DNA of 64,000 nucleotides, from assembly GCA_021300355.1 (NCBI GenBank), contig JAJTEF010000008.1, positions 18,807 to 82,806 of the forward strand, given 5' to 3'. The notes under the pieces are model-generated. The model saw only the letters and a list, made by a program, of their open reading frames with translations, was not told where the DNA came from and did not search any database. Of the stretch, positions 1 through 9,648 are shown piece by piece. The stretch's first letter is position 1. Each line of letters opens with the position of its first letter. The stretch is from Sphingomonadaceae bacterium. Its GTDB lineage: Bacteria; Pseudomonadota; Alphaproteobacteria; Sphingomonadales; Sphingomonadaceae. Both the position numbers and the translations under genes were made by a program.

Positions 1-825
1 AAACTGGGCTATAAGGTCAGCCGTGTCGACATGGACCGCAATGTTGCGCAGGTTTTGACCGCGCTGCGCCCCGATGTCGTGTTTAACGCGCTGCATGGCG
101 TTCCGGGTGAAGATGGTTCGGTGCAGGGCATGCTCGACCTGATGGGCATTAAATATACCCATAGCGGCATGGTGACGTCGGTGATCGCCATCGACAAAGA
201 ATTGACGAAGCAGCGGCTGGTGCCCGCCGGCATTCCGATGCCAAAGGGCACGATGGTGGATAGCGAAAGCCTGTTCTCCGCCGACCCATTGCCGCGGCCT
301 TATGTGCTGAAACCCGTCAATGAAGGCAGCTCGGTCGGTGTGGCGATTGTCACCGAAGCCAGCAATTACGGAAACCCGATTTCGCGCGATGCCAAGGGGC
401 CTTGGCAGGAATTTGCAACATTGCTGGCCGAACCCTTTATCAAGGGCCGCGAAATGACGGTGGCGGTTCTCGGTAACAAGGCGCTGTGCGTTACCGAGTT
501 AAAGCCAAAGAGCGGCTTTTACGATTTTGATGCCAAATATACGGACGGCCTGACCGAACATATTTGCCCGGCTGAAATCCCCGAGGATATTGCGCAATAT
601 ATGTTGGATGTCGCATTGGATGCGCACCGGTTGCTGGGCTGCAAAGGCGCATCGCGCACCGATTTCCGTTGGGACGATGAATTGGGCAAAAACGGTGTGT
701 TCGTGCTGGAAACCAACACGCAGCCTGGAATGACGCCGCTTAGCCTCGTGCCCGAACAGGCGCGGCATGTTGGCATCAGCTATGAACAATTGGTCGACAT
801 GATCGTGAAAGAGGCGTTGACATAA
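1..825 (+). CDS. ddl: D-alanine--D-alanine ligase, 5' truncated
   Basis: ATP-grasp ligase that joins two D-alanines for the peptidoglycan pentapeptide in the cytoplasm. The reading frame is open from base 1, so the start lies outside the window; about 275 residues are present, roughly the last nine tenths of a usual 300-320 residue Ddl. Visible motifs are the HGxxGEDG-type loop (LHGVPGEDGSVQG), the ATP-grasp lysine segment YVLKPVNEGSSVGV, and the C-terminal metal-binding segment VLETNTQPGMTP. The stop overlaps the ftsQ start by one base (TAATG), so the two are probably translationally coupled, as usual in the division and cell wall cluster. Identification is firm. Confidence 0.96.
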   Translation, partial: KLGYKVSRVDMDRNVAQVLTALRPDVVFNALHGVPGEDGSVQGMLDLMGIKYTHSGMVTSVIAIDKELTKQRLVPAGIPMPKGTMVDSESLFSADPLPRPYVLKPVNEGSSVGVAIVTEASNYGNPISRDAKGPWQEFATLLAEPFIKGREMTVAVLGNKALCVTELKPKSGFYDFDAKYTDGLTEHICPAEIPEDIAQYMLDVALDAHRLLGCKGASRTDFRWDDELGKNGVFVLETNTQPGMTPLSLVPEQARHVGISYEQLVDMIVKEALT

Positions 826-1739
826 TGGCGGCCGCTGCACGAAAACCAGCCGCAAAGCGCAAGGCCGCTTCGCCGAACCCGCGCAAGAAAGTGCTGCAAA
901 TATCCTGGGTTGACCGGATCATGCGCATCCTGCCGATTTCAGAAGAAGATGTGCAGCGCGCGCTCACATGGATTTTTGTAACCGCGCTTGCGGTGCTGCT
1001 ATTTGCCATTGCCCAATATGCCGGCGTCACCGCTGCGGCGTATCAGCAATATGCAGCGCTCGCCGCAAAGGCCGGCTTTCAGGTGCAGCGCGTTGAAGTC
1101 ACCGGTATGGAGCGTGTGGACCAAGTTCGGGTCTATCAACTTGTCCTTGCCGAAAAAGACCGTGCGATGCCATTGGTCGACATTGACAAGGTCCGTGCCG
1201 ACTTACTGAAATATGGATGGATCAAAGACGCCCGCGTGGCGCGCCGTTTGCCCGATACGCTTGCAGTTGAAATCGTCGAACGCAAACCTGCGGCGATTTG
1301 GCAACGCAACGGCAAATATTCGCTGATCGATGCCAATGGTATTGTCCTGCAAAATGTGGCGGCGGGCGAAGGTGGCGATTTACCGACATTGAATGGCATT
1401 GACGCGAACCGGCATGCAGTCGCGCTCAACACCCTGCTCGACAATGCATCGGCGTTGAAGGCGCAGGTCATTGGCGCAACATGGGTGGGCAACCGCCGTT
1501 GGGATTTGCAGTTCCAGAGCGGTGAAACATTGGCCTTGCCAGAGGGCGAAAAGGCAGCGGCCGAAGCGTTGCTGAATTTTGCGCGGATGGATGGTATCCA
1601 CCGGCTGCTTGGCCGCGACCTGATCCATTTCGACTTGCGCGACCCGGAACGTGCATATTTCCGCAAGGCGCCCAAAGTCGAACCTGTTAAAGTAGAAAGC
1701 GGCGACATAACGTCGACCACCAGCGGAAGAGAAGTATGA
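825..1739 (+). CDS. ftsQ: Cell division protein FtsQ
   Basis: Bitopic divisome protein that links FtsK/FtsL/FtsB to later division proteins. The 304 residues begin with a basic cytoplasmic tail (AAARKPAAKRKAA), then one membrane helix at about residues 47-66 (WIFVTALAVLLFAIAQYAG), a POTRA domain (FQVQRVEVTGMERV onward) and a FtsQ beta domain with the typical ERKPAAIWQ segment. The start overlaps the ddl stop and the last bases overlap the ftsA start, which points to one polycistronic transcript. Length fits alphaproteobacterial FtsQ. Confidence 0.95.
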   Translation: MAAAARKPAAKRKAASPNPRKKVLQISWVDRIMRILPISEEDVQRALTWIFVTALAVLLFAIAQYAGVTAAAYQQYAALAAKAGFQVQRVEVTGMERVDQVRVYQLVLAEKDRAMPLVDIDKVRADLLKYGWIKDARVARRLPDTLAVEIVERKPAAIWQRNGKYSLIDANGIVLQNVAAGEGGDLPTLNGIDANRHAVALNTLLDNASALKAQVIGATWVGNRRWDLQFQSGETLALPEGEKAAAEALLNFARMDGIHRLLGRDLIHFDLRDPERAYFRKAPKVEPVKVESGDITSTTSGREV

Positions 1740-3001
1740 GAGCTGCACGCGTTGAAAAACTGATTTCGGCCATTGATATTGGCTCTTCGAAAGTTTCGGC
1801 ACTCATTGCCGGAGTAACCGACAGCGGCGAACTGTTGGTGCTGGGAACCGGCCAACGCGAGAGCAGGGGCGTCACACGCGGCTGTATTGCGGATGTCGAA
1901 CAAGCCGAATTGTCTGTGCGCCATGCCGTTGAACAGGCCGAGCGGATTGCCGGGCTGAACATTGACCGCGTGTGGGTGGGTATGTCGGCTGGCGGGCTGG
2001 ATAGCTTGCTTGCGCCGGTTGAAATTGAACTGGGTGGTGATCGCATCACGCAGGAAGATGTCGACGAATTGCTTCAAGCTGGACGTGCGAACATTCAGAC
2101 CGGCGGCAAAATTGCGCTTCATATACAGCCGACTTTATACTCGCTGGATGGTGTTGGCGGTGTTGCGAACCCGCTTGGACTGCATGCCGACCGCCTTGGC
2201 GTCGATGTCCATGTCGTTCTGGCGGACCAGTCGCCTGTAAGGAACATGGATATGACGGTGCGCGCGGCGCATCTTGATGTTGAGTCGCTCGTCGTTGGCC
2301 CGGTGGCCAATGGCCTTGCGTGCCTGACGGCGGAAGAGCGAGAGCTTGGTGTCGCCCTTGTCGAATTTGGTGCTGCGGTCACCAATGTGTCGGTCTTCAT
2401 CGGCGGCATGCTCGTCGGGCTGGAAACCATTCAAAAGGGCGCGTCTGATATTACCGACGACATCGCATCGGCCTTCGGTATTCGCAGGGCACAGGCCGAG
2501 CGGCTGAAATGCTTCCACGGATCTGCCTTAACCAGCCCGCGCGATCATCAAGAAGTGCTCGACATTGGCCCCGATGAAAACGGCGTTGAAGCCGGCGCTA
2601 ACGCACCGCGCATAACCAAGGCCCAGTTGAACGCCGTGGTTTGCCAGCGCGTGGACTCCATCGTCACCGAAATCGCACAAGCGCTGAAAACCTTGGGCTT
2701 CTCAGGCCCATCTGGGCATCAAGTGGTGTTGACCGGCGGCGGCGCTGAACTGAAGGGCGCAGCGGAACATATGCAAGGCGCGCTGGGCCGCACGGTCCGC
2801 ATTGGCCGTCCATCTGGCCTCGCCAGCATTCCCGAGGCACATTCGGGACCGGCATTTTCAACGCTCGTCGGATTGATTCATTACGCCGCATCGGAACGTG
2901 TTGACCTGAAATCAGGTTATGATTTGCGTGTCGAACAGATGGCCGGGACGATGCCGGGGTTAATCGAACGGATAAAACGCGCGGTACGAGAGAATTTCTG
3001 A
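1736..3001 (+). CDS. ftsA: Cell division protein FtsA
   Basis: Actin-like ATPase that tethers FtsZ to the inner membrane. The 421-residue product opens with the phosphate-1 motif AIDIGSSKVSALIAG, contains the SHS2 insertion region (about residues 85-165), a phosphate-2-like segment (VALVEFGAAVTNVSVF) and the adenosine motif VVLTGGGAEL, and ends with a short basic amphipathic tail (GLIERIKRAVRENF) that fits the membrane-targeting helix. The ATGA overlap with ftsQ supports coupling. Length and motif order are normal. Confidence 0.96.
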   Translation: MRAARVEKLISAIDIGSSKVSALIAGVTDSGELLVLGTGQRESRGVTRGCIADVEQAELSVRHAVEQAERIAGLNIDRVWVGMSAGGLDSLLAPVEIELGGDRITQEDVDELLQAGRANIQTGGKIALHIQPTLYSLDGVGGVANPLGLHADRLGVDVHVVLADQSPVRNMDMTVRAAHLDVESLVVGPVANGLACLTAEERELGVALVEFGAAVTNVSVFIGGMLVGLETIQKGASDITDDIASAFGIRRAQAERLKCFHGSALTSPRDHQEVLDIGPDENGVEAGANAPRITKAQLNAVVCQRVDSIVTEIAQALKTLGFSGPSGHQVVLTGGGAELKGAAEHMQGALGRTVRIGRPSGLASIPEAHSGPAFSTLVGLIHYAASERVDLKSGYDLRVEQMAGTMPGLIERIKRAVRENF

Positions 3002-3013
3002 CAGAAACCTGTG

Positions 3014-3072
3014 CAAAAACGTGAATTTTTAAGTGTGCACCTTATCCTTTTGTGTCAAAAGCGTGAAAATTT
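3014..3072 (+). promoter_or_regulatory. Direct repeat in the ftsA-ftsZ spacer
   Basis: The 104-bp gap before ftsZ contains two copies of an A/T-rich motif, CAAAAACGTGAATTTT and CAAAAGCGTGAAAATTT, whose shared GTGAA cores are 42 bp apart, about four helical turns on the same DNA face. This fits a regulatory site for ftsZ, but no factor can be named. A separate strong Shine-Dalgarno (AGGGGG) lies just before the ftsZ ATG. Confidence 0.35.
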
Positions 3073-3105
3073 CGAACAAGCCACGAAGGCTAGGGGGATA
3101 AAGTT

Positions 3106-4602
3106 ATGAGCATCAATATCGGTCCACCAATGGTTGACGAGTTGAAGCCGAAAATTGCAGTTATTGGTGTTGGTGGCGCAGGCGGTAACGCCGTGGCCAA
3201 CATGATCAGCGCAAAGGTAGAAGGCGTCGACTTCGTCGTTGCCAACACCGACGCACAGGCGCTGAACGCGTCCCCTGCCGAATATCGTATTCAGCTTGGA
3301 CCTGAAATCACGCAGGGCCTTGGCGCAGGTTCACGCCCCGAAGTTGGCCGCGCTGCGGCTGAAGAAACGCTTGAGCAAGTGAAAGTGGCGCTTACCGGTT
3401 GCCACATGTGCTTTATCGCGGCTGGTATGGGCGGCGGCACCGGAACGGGCGCTGCACCTGTTATCGCCAAGGTTGCGCGCGAAATGAATATTTTGACGGT
3501 CGGTGTCGTGACCAAGCCGTTCATGTTCGAAGGTTCGCGCCGCATGCGGTCCGCAGAATCGGGTATCATCGAACTGCAGCAACATGTTGATACGCTGATC
3601 GTTATTCCAAACCAGAATCTGTTCCTGGTCGCCAACCCGAACACCACATTTAAGGAAGCATTCCAGCTTGCTGACGAAGTGTTGCAGCAGGGCGTTCGTG
3701 GCATCACGGACCTGATGGTTATGCCTGGCCTCATCAACCTCGACTTTGCCGACGTCCGTTCTGTCATGCACGAAATGGGCAAGGCAATGATGGGCACGGG
3801 TGAAGCCGAAGGCGACGGCCGCGCGCTCGAAGCGGCGGAAAAGGCCATTGCCAACCCATTGCTCGACGGCGTGTCGATGCAGGGTGCAAAGGGCGTTATC
3901 GTATCGATTACCGGTGGCGAAGATATGCGCCTGATGGAAGTTGACGAAGCGGCCAACCATATCCGTGAGCTGGTTGATCCTGATGCAAACATCATTTGGG
4001 GTTCTGCATTTAATGAAAATCTGAACGGCAAGATCCGCGTTTCGGTTGTCGCAACTGGCATCGATAACGAAGGCTTGAGCGCGACACCGGCAGCACAAAG
4101 AACGCCATTCTCGTTCAGCCGCCCTGCGCCAGCGCCAGAGCCTGTCGTTGAAGTTGCACCTGCTGCGACATCTTTGTTTGAAAATACAGCCGATGCCGCA
4201 GCCGTGGAAGAAACGGCCTCCGCTGAATTCGAAAATGACGCAGGCGATGACAGCTTGGAACTGGGTAGCGACTTTGTTGCAATCGAAGAAGATGAAGCTG
4301 AAGACGTTGCGCCAACGCAATATACAGACAACAATGACAGCCCACGGGATTCCTGGGCCAATGCCGACGCACTTGACCTCGATACGCCTGCGACCGAAGG
4401 CTATCCGTCTGCGCAGCCAGTCGATGTGACGGAGCCACCAGAACGCGCTGCACCGCGCATTCCAACCGGCGGCACATTGTTTGAACGCATGTCCAACCTG
4501 TCACGTGGCCTCACCCGTTCGGACGACGACGCGGAAAAGGGCAATGAAGGCGGCAATGGTACAGGCTTCCCAAGCTTTCTTGACCGTCAGAACAACTCAT
4601 AA
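3106..4602 (+). CDS. ftsZ: Cell division protein FtsZ
   Basis: Tubulin-like GTPase that forms the division ring. The 498-residue product has the GTP-binding signature [10 protein letters not shown] near residues 108-117, the early [14 protein letters not shown] loop, and the T7 region [13 protein letters not shown]. After the globular domain comes an acidic, Ala/Pro-rich linker of about 150 residues (roughly 330-485), then a short conserved C-terminal peptide ([12 protein letters not shown]) expected to bind FtsA. The long linker is typical of Alphaproteobacteria. A good Shine-Dalgarno (AGGGGG) precedes the ATG. A 104-bp gap from ftsA leaves room for its own promoter. Confidence 0.97.
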   Translation: MSINIGPPMVDELKPKIAVIGVGGAGGNAVANMISAKVEGVDFVVANTDAQALNASPAEYRIQLGPEITQGLGAGSRPEVGRAAAEETLEQVKVALTGCHMCFIAAGMGGGTGTGAAPVIAKVAREMNILTVGVVTKPFMFEGSRRMRSAESGIIELQQHVDTLIVIPNQNLFLVANPNTTFKEAFQLADEVLQQGVRGITDLMVMPGLINLDFADVRSVMHEMGKAMMGTGEAEGDGRALEAAEKAIANPLLDGVSMQGAKGVIVSITGGEDMRLMEVDEAANHIRELVDPDANIIWGSAFNENLNGKIRVSVVATGIDNEGLSATPAAQRTPFSFSRPAPAPEPVVEVAPAATSLFENTADAAAVEETASAEFENDAGDDSLELGSDFVAIEEDEAEDVAPTQYTDNNDSPRDSWANADALDLDTPATEGYPSAQPVDVTEPPERAAPRIPTGGTLFERMSNLSRGLTRSDDDAEKGNEGGNGTGFPSFLDRQNNS

Positions 4603-4708
4603 GACGCGCGGCAAGCGCACCGTCATCTTGTCGTTTCTATGCAACCGTTTGTCGGACCAAAGCGTGAATGCGCTTTGTGTTCGGCAGCCGGCAGCTACAT
4701 AGAAAGTC

Positions 4709-6352
4709 ATGGATGTGACAATATTACGTAGCCTTGGATTCTTTAGCGCGCTGGCTTTTTCGGCCGGTGGCGTTTCACCCGCCGTGCATGCACAGGCCGT
4801 CGATGAAAGCGCGCTGGAGGCGCTTGATCAGCAAACGCCTGCGGTCGTAACAAATATTGTCGAGCCCGCTGGCGCGGTGGAGCTGCGTGACGCGATGCGG
4901 CGCATTTCTTTTAGCCCAAGCGATGCAGATGCCTTGGCGGATGCGGGTAATGCCTCTTTGCTGTTGGGTGATGCCAATGCCGCGCTCAACTTCTTCACGC
5001 GCGCAAATGCGATACGCCCCAATAACAGCCGGATCGTATCCGGCCTGGCCATAGCAACGGTGCGCACAGAAAACCCGTTTGAGGCGTTACGCCTGTTTGA
5101 TGATGCCGTCCGGCTGGGCGCGAGCGAACGTTCGATTGCCGCTGACCGCGCGCTGGCGTTTGATTTGCTGGGCAATTTCGGACGTGCGCAGCAGGATTAT
5201 CAACTGGCGCGGACCGTGGCATCATCAGATGACATCATCATTCGTCAGGCCGTGTCTCTCTCGCTCGCAGGGCAAAAGGAACAGGCCGACGCTATGCTCC
5301 TGCCGCTTTTGCAGCGCAACAGTCCGACGGCATGGCGCGCCCGGGCTTTTATGTTGGCTGCGCGTGGTGACTTGCGTGAATCCAACAAGGTTGCGCAGGG
5401 CTTCATGGATGCACCATCGGCGCAAAAGATGGAGCGGTTCTTCCGCTTGATGCCAAATTTAACCGGCGCGCAGCAGGCGGCCGCCATTCATTTGGGGCAT
5501 TTCCCCACCAGCCAATCGGTAGGGCGTGACAGCGAACAGGTTCGCCGTGTCGCCGCCACCGTGCCGCAACCTGCCGTCGGCCCCGCCCAAAACCGTCTCA
5601 TTCCATCAGGCGCGCCGCTGGGAACAAAGCCGACAGCAGCGCGCGATGCGAAAAGCGAAGCAAAGCCACAGAGCAAGCCGGACCGAAAAACGCAGGAACG
5701 TGTGGCAGTTCAGGCCACAGTACCACCAACGCCGCGGCCTGATCCTGTTGTTGCAAAGGTTGAACCGGCCGTAACGGTCGCGGCGGCGAAGCCAACCGCG
5801 CAACAACCGGTATCGCTTGCGGCGGCAACGCCCCCGCAAACCGCTCCCGCTAAAATCATCGCGGCACCAACAGCTGTGCCTGCGTCCACTGCTTCGGCAG
5901 GGTTCAGTCTGGATGCAATTGTTGGCGCCATCGAAATTCCGGAGAGTGAGCAGCGGCCTTCGGAAATTCCGGTCGATTTGAAAAAGCTGAAGCCCGTGAC
6001 GACCAAGGCAGCGGCAGACGCCAGCAAAGCCGCCAAAATTGACCCGAAAGCCGCCGCCAAAGCCAAGCTGGAAGCCGCAAATCCAGCGCGCATCTGGGTG
6101 CAAATCGCAACGGGTGAAGCCAGTGGGCTTGGTTTCGACTATCGCAAATTGACGAAGAGCAACGCCGTATTGTTCAAGGCGCAGAAACCGTGGACATCTC
6201 CGTGGGGCAAGACCGCGCGACTGCTCGTTGGCCCGTTTGCGGATGTTAAGGCCGCCAAAAAGTGGGAAGGCGACTTCAAGAAAGCGGGCGGCGACGCATT
6301 TATGTGGAAAAGCGAAATTGGCGTCCCAGTGAATGCGTTAAAGGTAAAATAG
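4709..6352 (+). CDS. Exported TPR and SPOR-domain protein
   Basis: The 547-residue product starts with a signal peptide (hydrophobic stretch about residues 8-25, likely cleavage after VHA-QA). Residues about 60-240 read as tetratricopeptide-type helical repeats (DADALADAGNASLLLGDANAAL and similar). A Pro/Ala/Lys-rich low-complexity linker follows (about 270-450), then a C-terminal SPOR-like domain (IWVQIATGEASGLGF to about 540). SPOR domains bind denuded glycan strands at division septa, so a periplasmic role in septation or cell wall processing is inferred from the domain and from the position directly after ftsZ. The exact function is unknown. The ATG chosen gives a clean signal peptide. 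Confidence 0.8.
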   Translation: MDVTILRSLGFFSALAFSAGGVSPAVHAQAVDESALEALDQQTPAVVTNIVEPAGAVELRDAMRRISFSPSDADALADAGNASLLLGDANAALNFFTRANAIRPNNSRIVSGLAIATVRTENPFEALRLFDDAVRLGASERSIAADRALAFDLLGNFGRAQQDYQLARTVASSDDIIIRQAVSLSLAGQKEQADAMLLPLLQRNSPTAWRARAFMLAARGDLRESNKVAQGFMDAPSAQKMERFFRLMPNLTGAQQAAAIHLGHFPTSQSVGRDSEQVRRVAATVPQPAVGPAQNRLIPSGAPLGTKPTAARDAKSEAKPQSKPDRKTQERVAVQATVPPTPRPDPVVAKVEPAVTVAAAKPTAQQPVSLAAATPPQTAPAKIIAAPTAVPASTASAGFSLDAIVGAIEIPESEQRPSEIPVDLKKLKPVTTKAAADASKAAKIDPKAAAKAKLEAANPARIWVQIATGEASGLGFDYRKLTKSNAVLFKAQKPWTSPWGKTARLLVGPFADVKAAKKWEGDFKKAGGDAFMWKSEIGVPVNALKVK

Positions 6353-6389
6353 GCTTCCTGTCGCGGCGGCTTGGTTGCATAAGCGCCAT

Positions 6390-7541
6390 ATGTCGCAACT
6401 GGCTTCCTACGCATCACTTCCCGGCAACAGCCGCGGCCGATTTCATCCAGAGCCCGATCGCGATATTCGGGGCCCGCGTGATATATTCCAGCGTGACCGT
6501 GATCGTATCATTCATTCGATTGCGTTCCGGCGGCTGCGCCACAAAACGCAGGTGTTCATCTCACCCGACGGCGACCATTATCGTGTGCGCTTGACACACA
6601 GCCTTGAAGTCGCGCAAATTGGCCGCACTATTGCCCGCGCGTTTGGCCTGAATGAAGACCTGACCGAGGCCTTATGCCTTGCGCATGATATCGGGCACCC
6701 GCCCTTTGGCCATGCCGGCGAAGACGCGCTGGAGGCGACGATGAAGCCATTTGGCGGGTTTGACCATAATGCGCAGACGCTGCGCACACTCACGCAGCTG
6801 GAATCGCCTTATCCGTCATGGCCGGGCCTGAACCTCAGCTGGGAATTGCTGGAAGGACTGGCCAAGCATAATGGACCCGTTGCCCGTCCGGGCTGGGCAT
6901 TGTCCGAAGTCAACGCACAGTTTGACCTAAGCCTGACCGACTGGCCATCACTTGAGGCCCAGATTGCCGCGATTAGCGACGATATTGCGTATGATAATCA
7001 TGACATTGACGATGGCATCAGGGCAGGGTTGCTCGGCATCGACCAGCTGCTGGATCTGCCTTTCGTGGCACAGCGTTGGGAGGCGATTTTGGGCCGCTAT
7101 CCCGACGTGCCGCAACGCCGCCTGATCGGTGAGCTGACCCGCGAACAGATTGGCGTGATGGTCAATGACGTGATTGAATCGACACGCGCCAGAATAACCG
7201 AAGCAGGCATCAAAACCGCTGACGATGTCCGCAACGCGGGTGTCATGATCGGCGGGTTTTCGGCAGAAATGGCGGCGCGCGAACGGCAGCTTAAATCATT
7301 CATGTATGAAAAGCTGTATCACCACCCAACGCAATTGGCGGCGGCAGAAGAGGCAACCAAAATCGTCCGTGAGCTGTTTGCCGCCTACCGCGACGATCCT
7401 ACATTATTGCCCGATGAGTGGCGCAATAGCCTTCCCAGCGAAGAACCGCAGCGTAGCCGCCATATCGGGGATTTTCTGGCGGGCATGACCGACCGCTATG
7501 CCACCGATCGGCATCGCGAAATCTGTGGAACCATGGCGTGA
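6390..7541 (+). CDS. dgt: dGTP triphosphohydrolase (HD family)
   Basis: Cytoplasmic deoxyguanosinetriphosphate triphosphohydrolase-like protein that splits dNTPs into deoxynucleoside and triphosphate. The N-terminal segment with FRRLRHKTQVF and the first metal-binding histidine (RLTHSLEVAQIGR) lead into the HD pair (CLAHDIGHPPFGHAGE) and the later aspartate segment (SDDIAYDNHDIDDG). At about 383 residues the length fits the family. The ORF track starts at an in-frame TTG at 6375; I prefer the ATG at 6390 (MSQLASYA), though neither has a clear ribosome site. The stop overlaps the next gene (GTGA). Confidence 0.92.
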   Translation: MSQLASYASLPGNSRGRFHPEPDRDIRGPRDIFQRDRDRIIHSIAFRRLRHKTQVFISPDGDHYRVRLTHSLEVAQIGRTIARAFGLNEDLTEALCLAHDIGHPPFGHAGEDALEATMKPFGGFDHNAQTLRTLTQLESPYPSWPGLNLSWELLEGLAKHNGPVARPGWALSEVNAQFDLSLTDWPSLEAQIAAISDDIAYDNHDIDDGIRAGLLGIDQLLDLPFVAQRWEAILGRYPDVPQRRLIGELTREQIGVMVNDVIESTRARITEAGIKTADDVRNAGVMIGGFSAEMAARERQLKSFMYEKLYHHPTQLAAAEEATKIVRELFAAYRDDPTLLPDEWRNSLPSEEPQRSRHIGDFLAGMTDRYATDRHREICGTMA

Positions 7542-8194
7542 GCCGCAAGATCGTCATCGCGGGCGGTTCAGGCCTAGTGGGCAAACAGGCGGCCGAGATG
7601 TTGGCGCGCGCCGGGTTTGCGGTCCACCTCGTGTCGCGCCGACCATCGCACGCATTGGCGCCAGGCATACAGGAGCATGTCGCGCCAATCGCCGACTGGC
7701 CAGCGATTGTGGCAAGGTTAAAGCCTGACGTCGCCATTTCCGGCCTGGGGACGACGATACGCACAGCCGGATCGCGCGACGCCTTCCGGGCCGTTGACCA
7801 TGATCTCGTGCTCGCCTTTGCACAGGCAAGCCATGCTGCTGGCGCGCGGCATTTCATTACGATATCGTCCGTCGGCGCGATGCCAGCGAGCAGCAGTTTC
7901 TATTTGCGAACGAAGGCTGAAATGGAGCAGCGGCTGCGCAACATCGGCTTCCAACGCCTTGATATCATGCGGCCCAGTCTGTTGACGGGTGGGCAGCGTG
8001 ATGACCGCCGTCCGGGTGAGGCATTGGGGATATTACTGTCGCCATTGGTGGATATGTTGATGTTTGGACCGATGCAGAAATTTGCGTCGACGCCGTCGGC
8101 CAAAGTCGCAAAGGCCATCGCCAACTTGGCAAAATCGGGCGACGATGGCGTGTTTATCCACGAAAATGAATCTATAAACACGCTCGCTGGTTGA
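7538..8194 (+). CDS. NAD(P)-binding atypical SDR / epimerase-like protein
   Basis: The 218-residue product has an N-terminal Rossmann glycine motif (IVIAGGSGLVGKQAAEML) and resembles short NAD(P)H-binding proteins of the HTATIP2/NAD-dependent epimerase type. ISGLGTTIRTAGS follows the second beta-alpha unit, and the segment ITISSVGAMPASSSFYLRTKAEME carries the usual S-x-Y-x3-K arrangement (Y and K in FYLRTKAE). The substrate cannot be told. It starts at a GTG that overlaps the dgt stop by four bases, so it is probably co-transcribed with dgt. Its TGA stop lies in a TTGACT that could be part of the next promoter. Confidence 0.72.
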   Translation: MSRKIVIAGGSGLVGKQAAEMLARAGFAVHLVSRRPSHALAPGIQEHVAPIADWPAIVARLKPDVAISGLGTTIRTAGSRDAFRAVDHDLVLAFAQASHAAGARHFITISSVGAMPASSSFYLRTKAEMEQRLRNIGFQRLDIMRPSLLTGGQRDDRRPGEALGILLSPLVDMLMFGPMQKFASTPSAKVAKAIANLAKSGDDGVFIHENESINTLAG

Positions 8195-8234
8195 CTCTCC
8201 AAGGCGGTAAGGCCAATGCGGATTCGTCGCTGAC

Positions 8235-8441
8235 GAAGCGGGAGAGTGTCCCTTTAAGGGACCGCCGAAGGAGCAACCGCCCCGGAATCTCTCAGGCAAA
8301 AGGACCGCTTCGGCTTTTGCGACACTCTGGAAAGCGCATGTCTTTGCCAATTGCAACGACATGCCACCGAAGGTGTAACCTGCCTTTGCCAATGTTGTTG
8401 GCAACCAAGGCGGATAAAGCTCTCAGGTACCCGTGACAGAG
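8235..8441 (+). ncRNA. Tandem glycine riboswitch
   Basis: Two aptamers in series precede the glycine cleavage operon. Aptamer 1 has outer helix GAAGCGG/CCGCTTC (8235-8241 with 8305-8311), the core CGCCGAAGGAGCAACCG and the conserved AATCTCTCAGGCAAAAGGAC. Aptamer 2 uses CTCTG/CAGAG (8325-8329 with 8437-8441) as outer helix, a CATGTC/GACATG hairpin, the core CACCGAAGGTGTAACC and CTCTCAGGTACC. The second aptamer ends directly beside the gcvT Shine-Dalgarno AGGGGG (8440-8445), so glycine binding could act on translation start. Glycine riboswitches of this build usually turn gcv genes on when glycine is plentiful. Confidence 0.95.
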
Positions 8442-8454
8442 GGGGCAGCAGACT

Positions 8455-9648
8455 ATGCGCCAACCGGCGTCGGTCGCTGCGACTCTTGAACGGACTGATA
8501 TGAGCGAAGAAGACGAATTCGAACTAGAACCCATCGAAATATTGGAGCTACCGCTCGACGCATGGCACCGCGGCAAGGGCGCGCGTATGGTCGAGTTTGC
8601 CGGCTATCACATGCCGATCCAATATGAAGGCATCATGGCCGAACATATTTGGACGCGCGAGAATGCGGGGCTGTTCGACGTCAGCCATATGGGGCAGCTG
8701 ATGCTGACCGGTGATGGCGCGGCCGAAGCACTTGAGGCGATGGTCCCCGGCGACATATCCGCGCTTAAAGAGGGCAAGATGCGTTACTCGCTGCTTCTGG
8801 ATGAAGACGGCGGCGTGCTGGACGACATGATGATTACGGCCGTGCCCATGGGGCTTTATGTGGTCGTTAATGGCGCGGTGAAATGGGACGATATGGGCTA
8901 TCTGCGGGAGCATTTGCCCGATGAGATCACCATCAACCATATGGATGACCGCGCCTTGCTGGCGTTACAAGGTCCAAAGGCCGTGGATGCCCTGAAACGC
9001 GTGGTGCCCGGTGTCGACGCGCTCTACTTCATGGAGGCCGGTTCCTTCTTCTGGGGACCCAAGACCGATCCGGAGCCGCTGTGGATCAGCCGTTCGGGAT
9101 ACACTGGCGAAGATGGCTTCGAAATTTCGGTGCCTGCGGCCCATGCAAAGGCACTTGCGGACCAAATCTGTGCGCAACCTGAAGTAAAGCCCATTGGCCT
9201 TGGTGCACGCGATTCCTTGCGGCTTGAGGCGGGCCTGCCGCTGTACGGCCATGATATGAACCCCGAATTTGACCCTGTCGAAGCCAGCGCAGCATTCGCA
9301 GTGTCGAAACGCCGCCGTGCCGAGGGCGGGTTTTTCGGGTCTGACCGCATCCTGAATGCCTTGGCCAATGGCCCCGCACGCAAGCTTGTCGGGATTTCGG
9401 TCGACGGCAAAATGCCCGTGCGCGAAGGCGCACCTGTTTTTGCAGGCGATACCCAAGTGGGCGTCATTACGTCCGGCGGATTTGCCCCAAGCGTCGGCGC
9501 GCCGATTGCCATGGGCTATATTGATGCTGGCCATAACGCCGTCGGCAGCATGCTTGAGGCGGAGGTGCGCGGCAAGCGTGTGTCCGTCACGGTTAAATCC
9601 TTACCCTTCGTCCCACATCATTATCATCGCAAAGGAGCGCACACATGA
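8455..9648 (+). CDS. gcvT: Glycine cleavage system T protein (aminomethyltransferase)
   Basis: Transfers the aminomethyl carbon from lipoyl-GcvH to tetrahydrofolate, releasing ammonia. The 397-residue product has the N-terminal [20 protein letters not shown], the folate-site segment [10 protein letters not shown], and the [11 protein letters not shown] and [20 protein letters not shown] blocks expected of GcvT. The ATG at 8455 is backed by AGGGGG nine bases upstream; a second in-frame ATG at 8500 (MSEEDEF) is closer to usual family starts and cannot be excluded. First gene of a gcvT-H-PA-PB operon; the stop overlaps gcvH by ATGA. Confidence 0.95.
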   Translation: MRQPASVAATLERTDMSEEDEFELEPIEILELPLDAWHRGKGARMVEFAGYHMPIQYEGIMAEHIWTRENAGLFDVSHMGQLMLTGDGAAEALEAMVPGDISALKEGKMRYSLLLDEDGGVLDDMMITAVPMGLYVVVNGAVKWDDMGYLREHLPDEITINHMDDRALLALQGPKAVDALKRVVPGVDALYFMEAGSFFWGPKTDPEPLWISRSGYTGEDGFEISVPAAHAKALADQICAQPEVKPIGLGARDSLRLEAGLPLYGHDMNPEFDPVEASAAFAVSKRRRAEGGFFGSDRILNALANGPARKLVGISVDGKMPVREGAPVFAGDTQVGVITSGGFAPSVGAPIAMGYIDAGHNAVGSMLEAEVRGKRVSVTVKSLPFVPHHYHRKGAHT

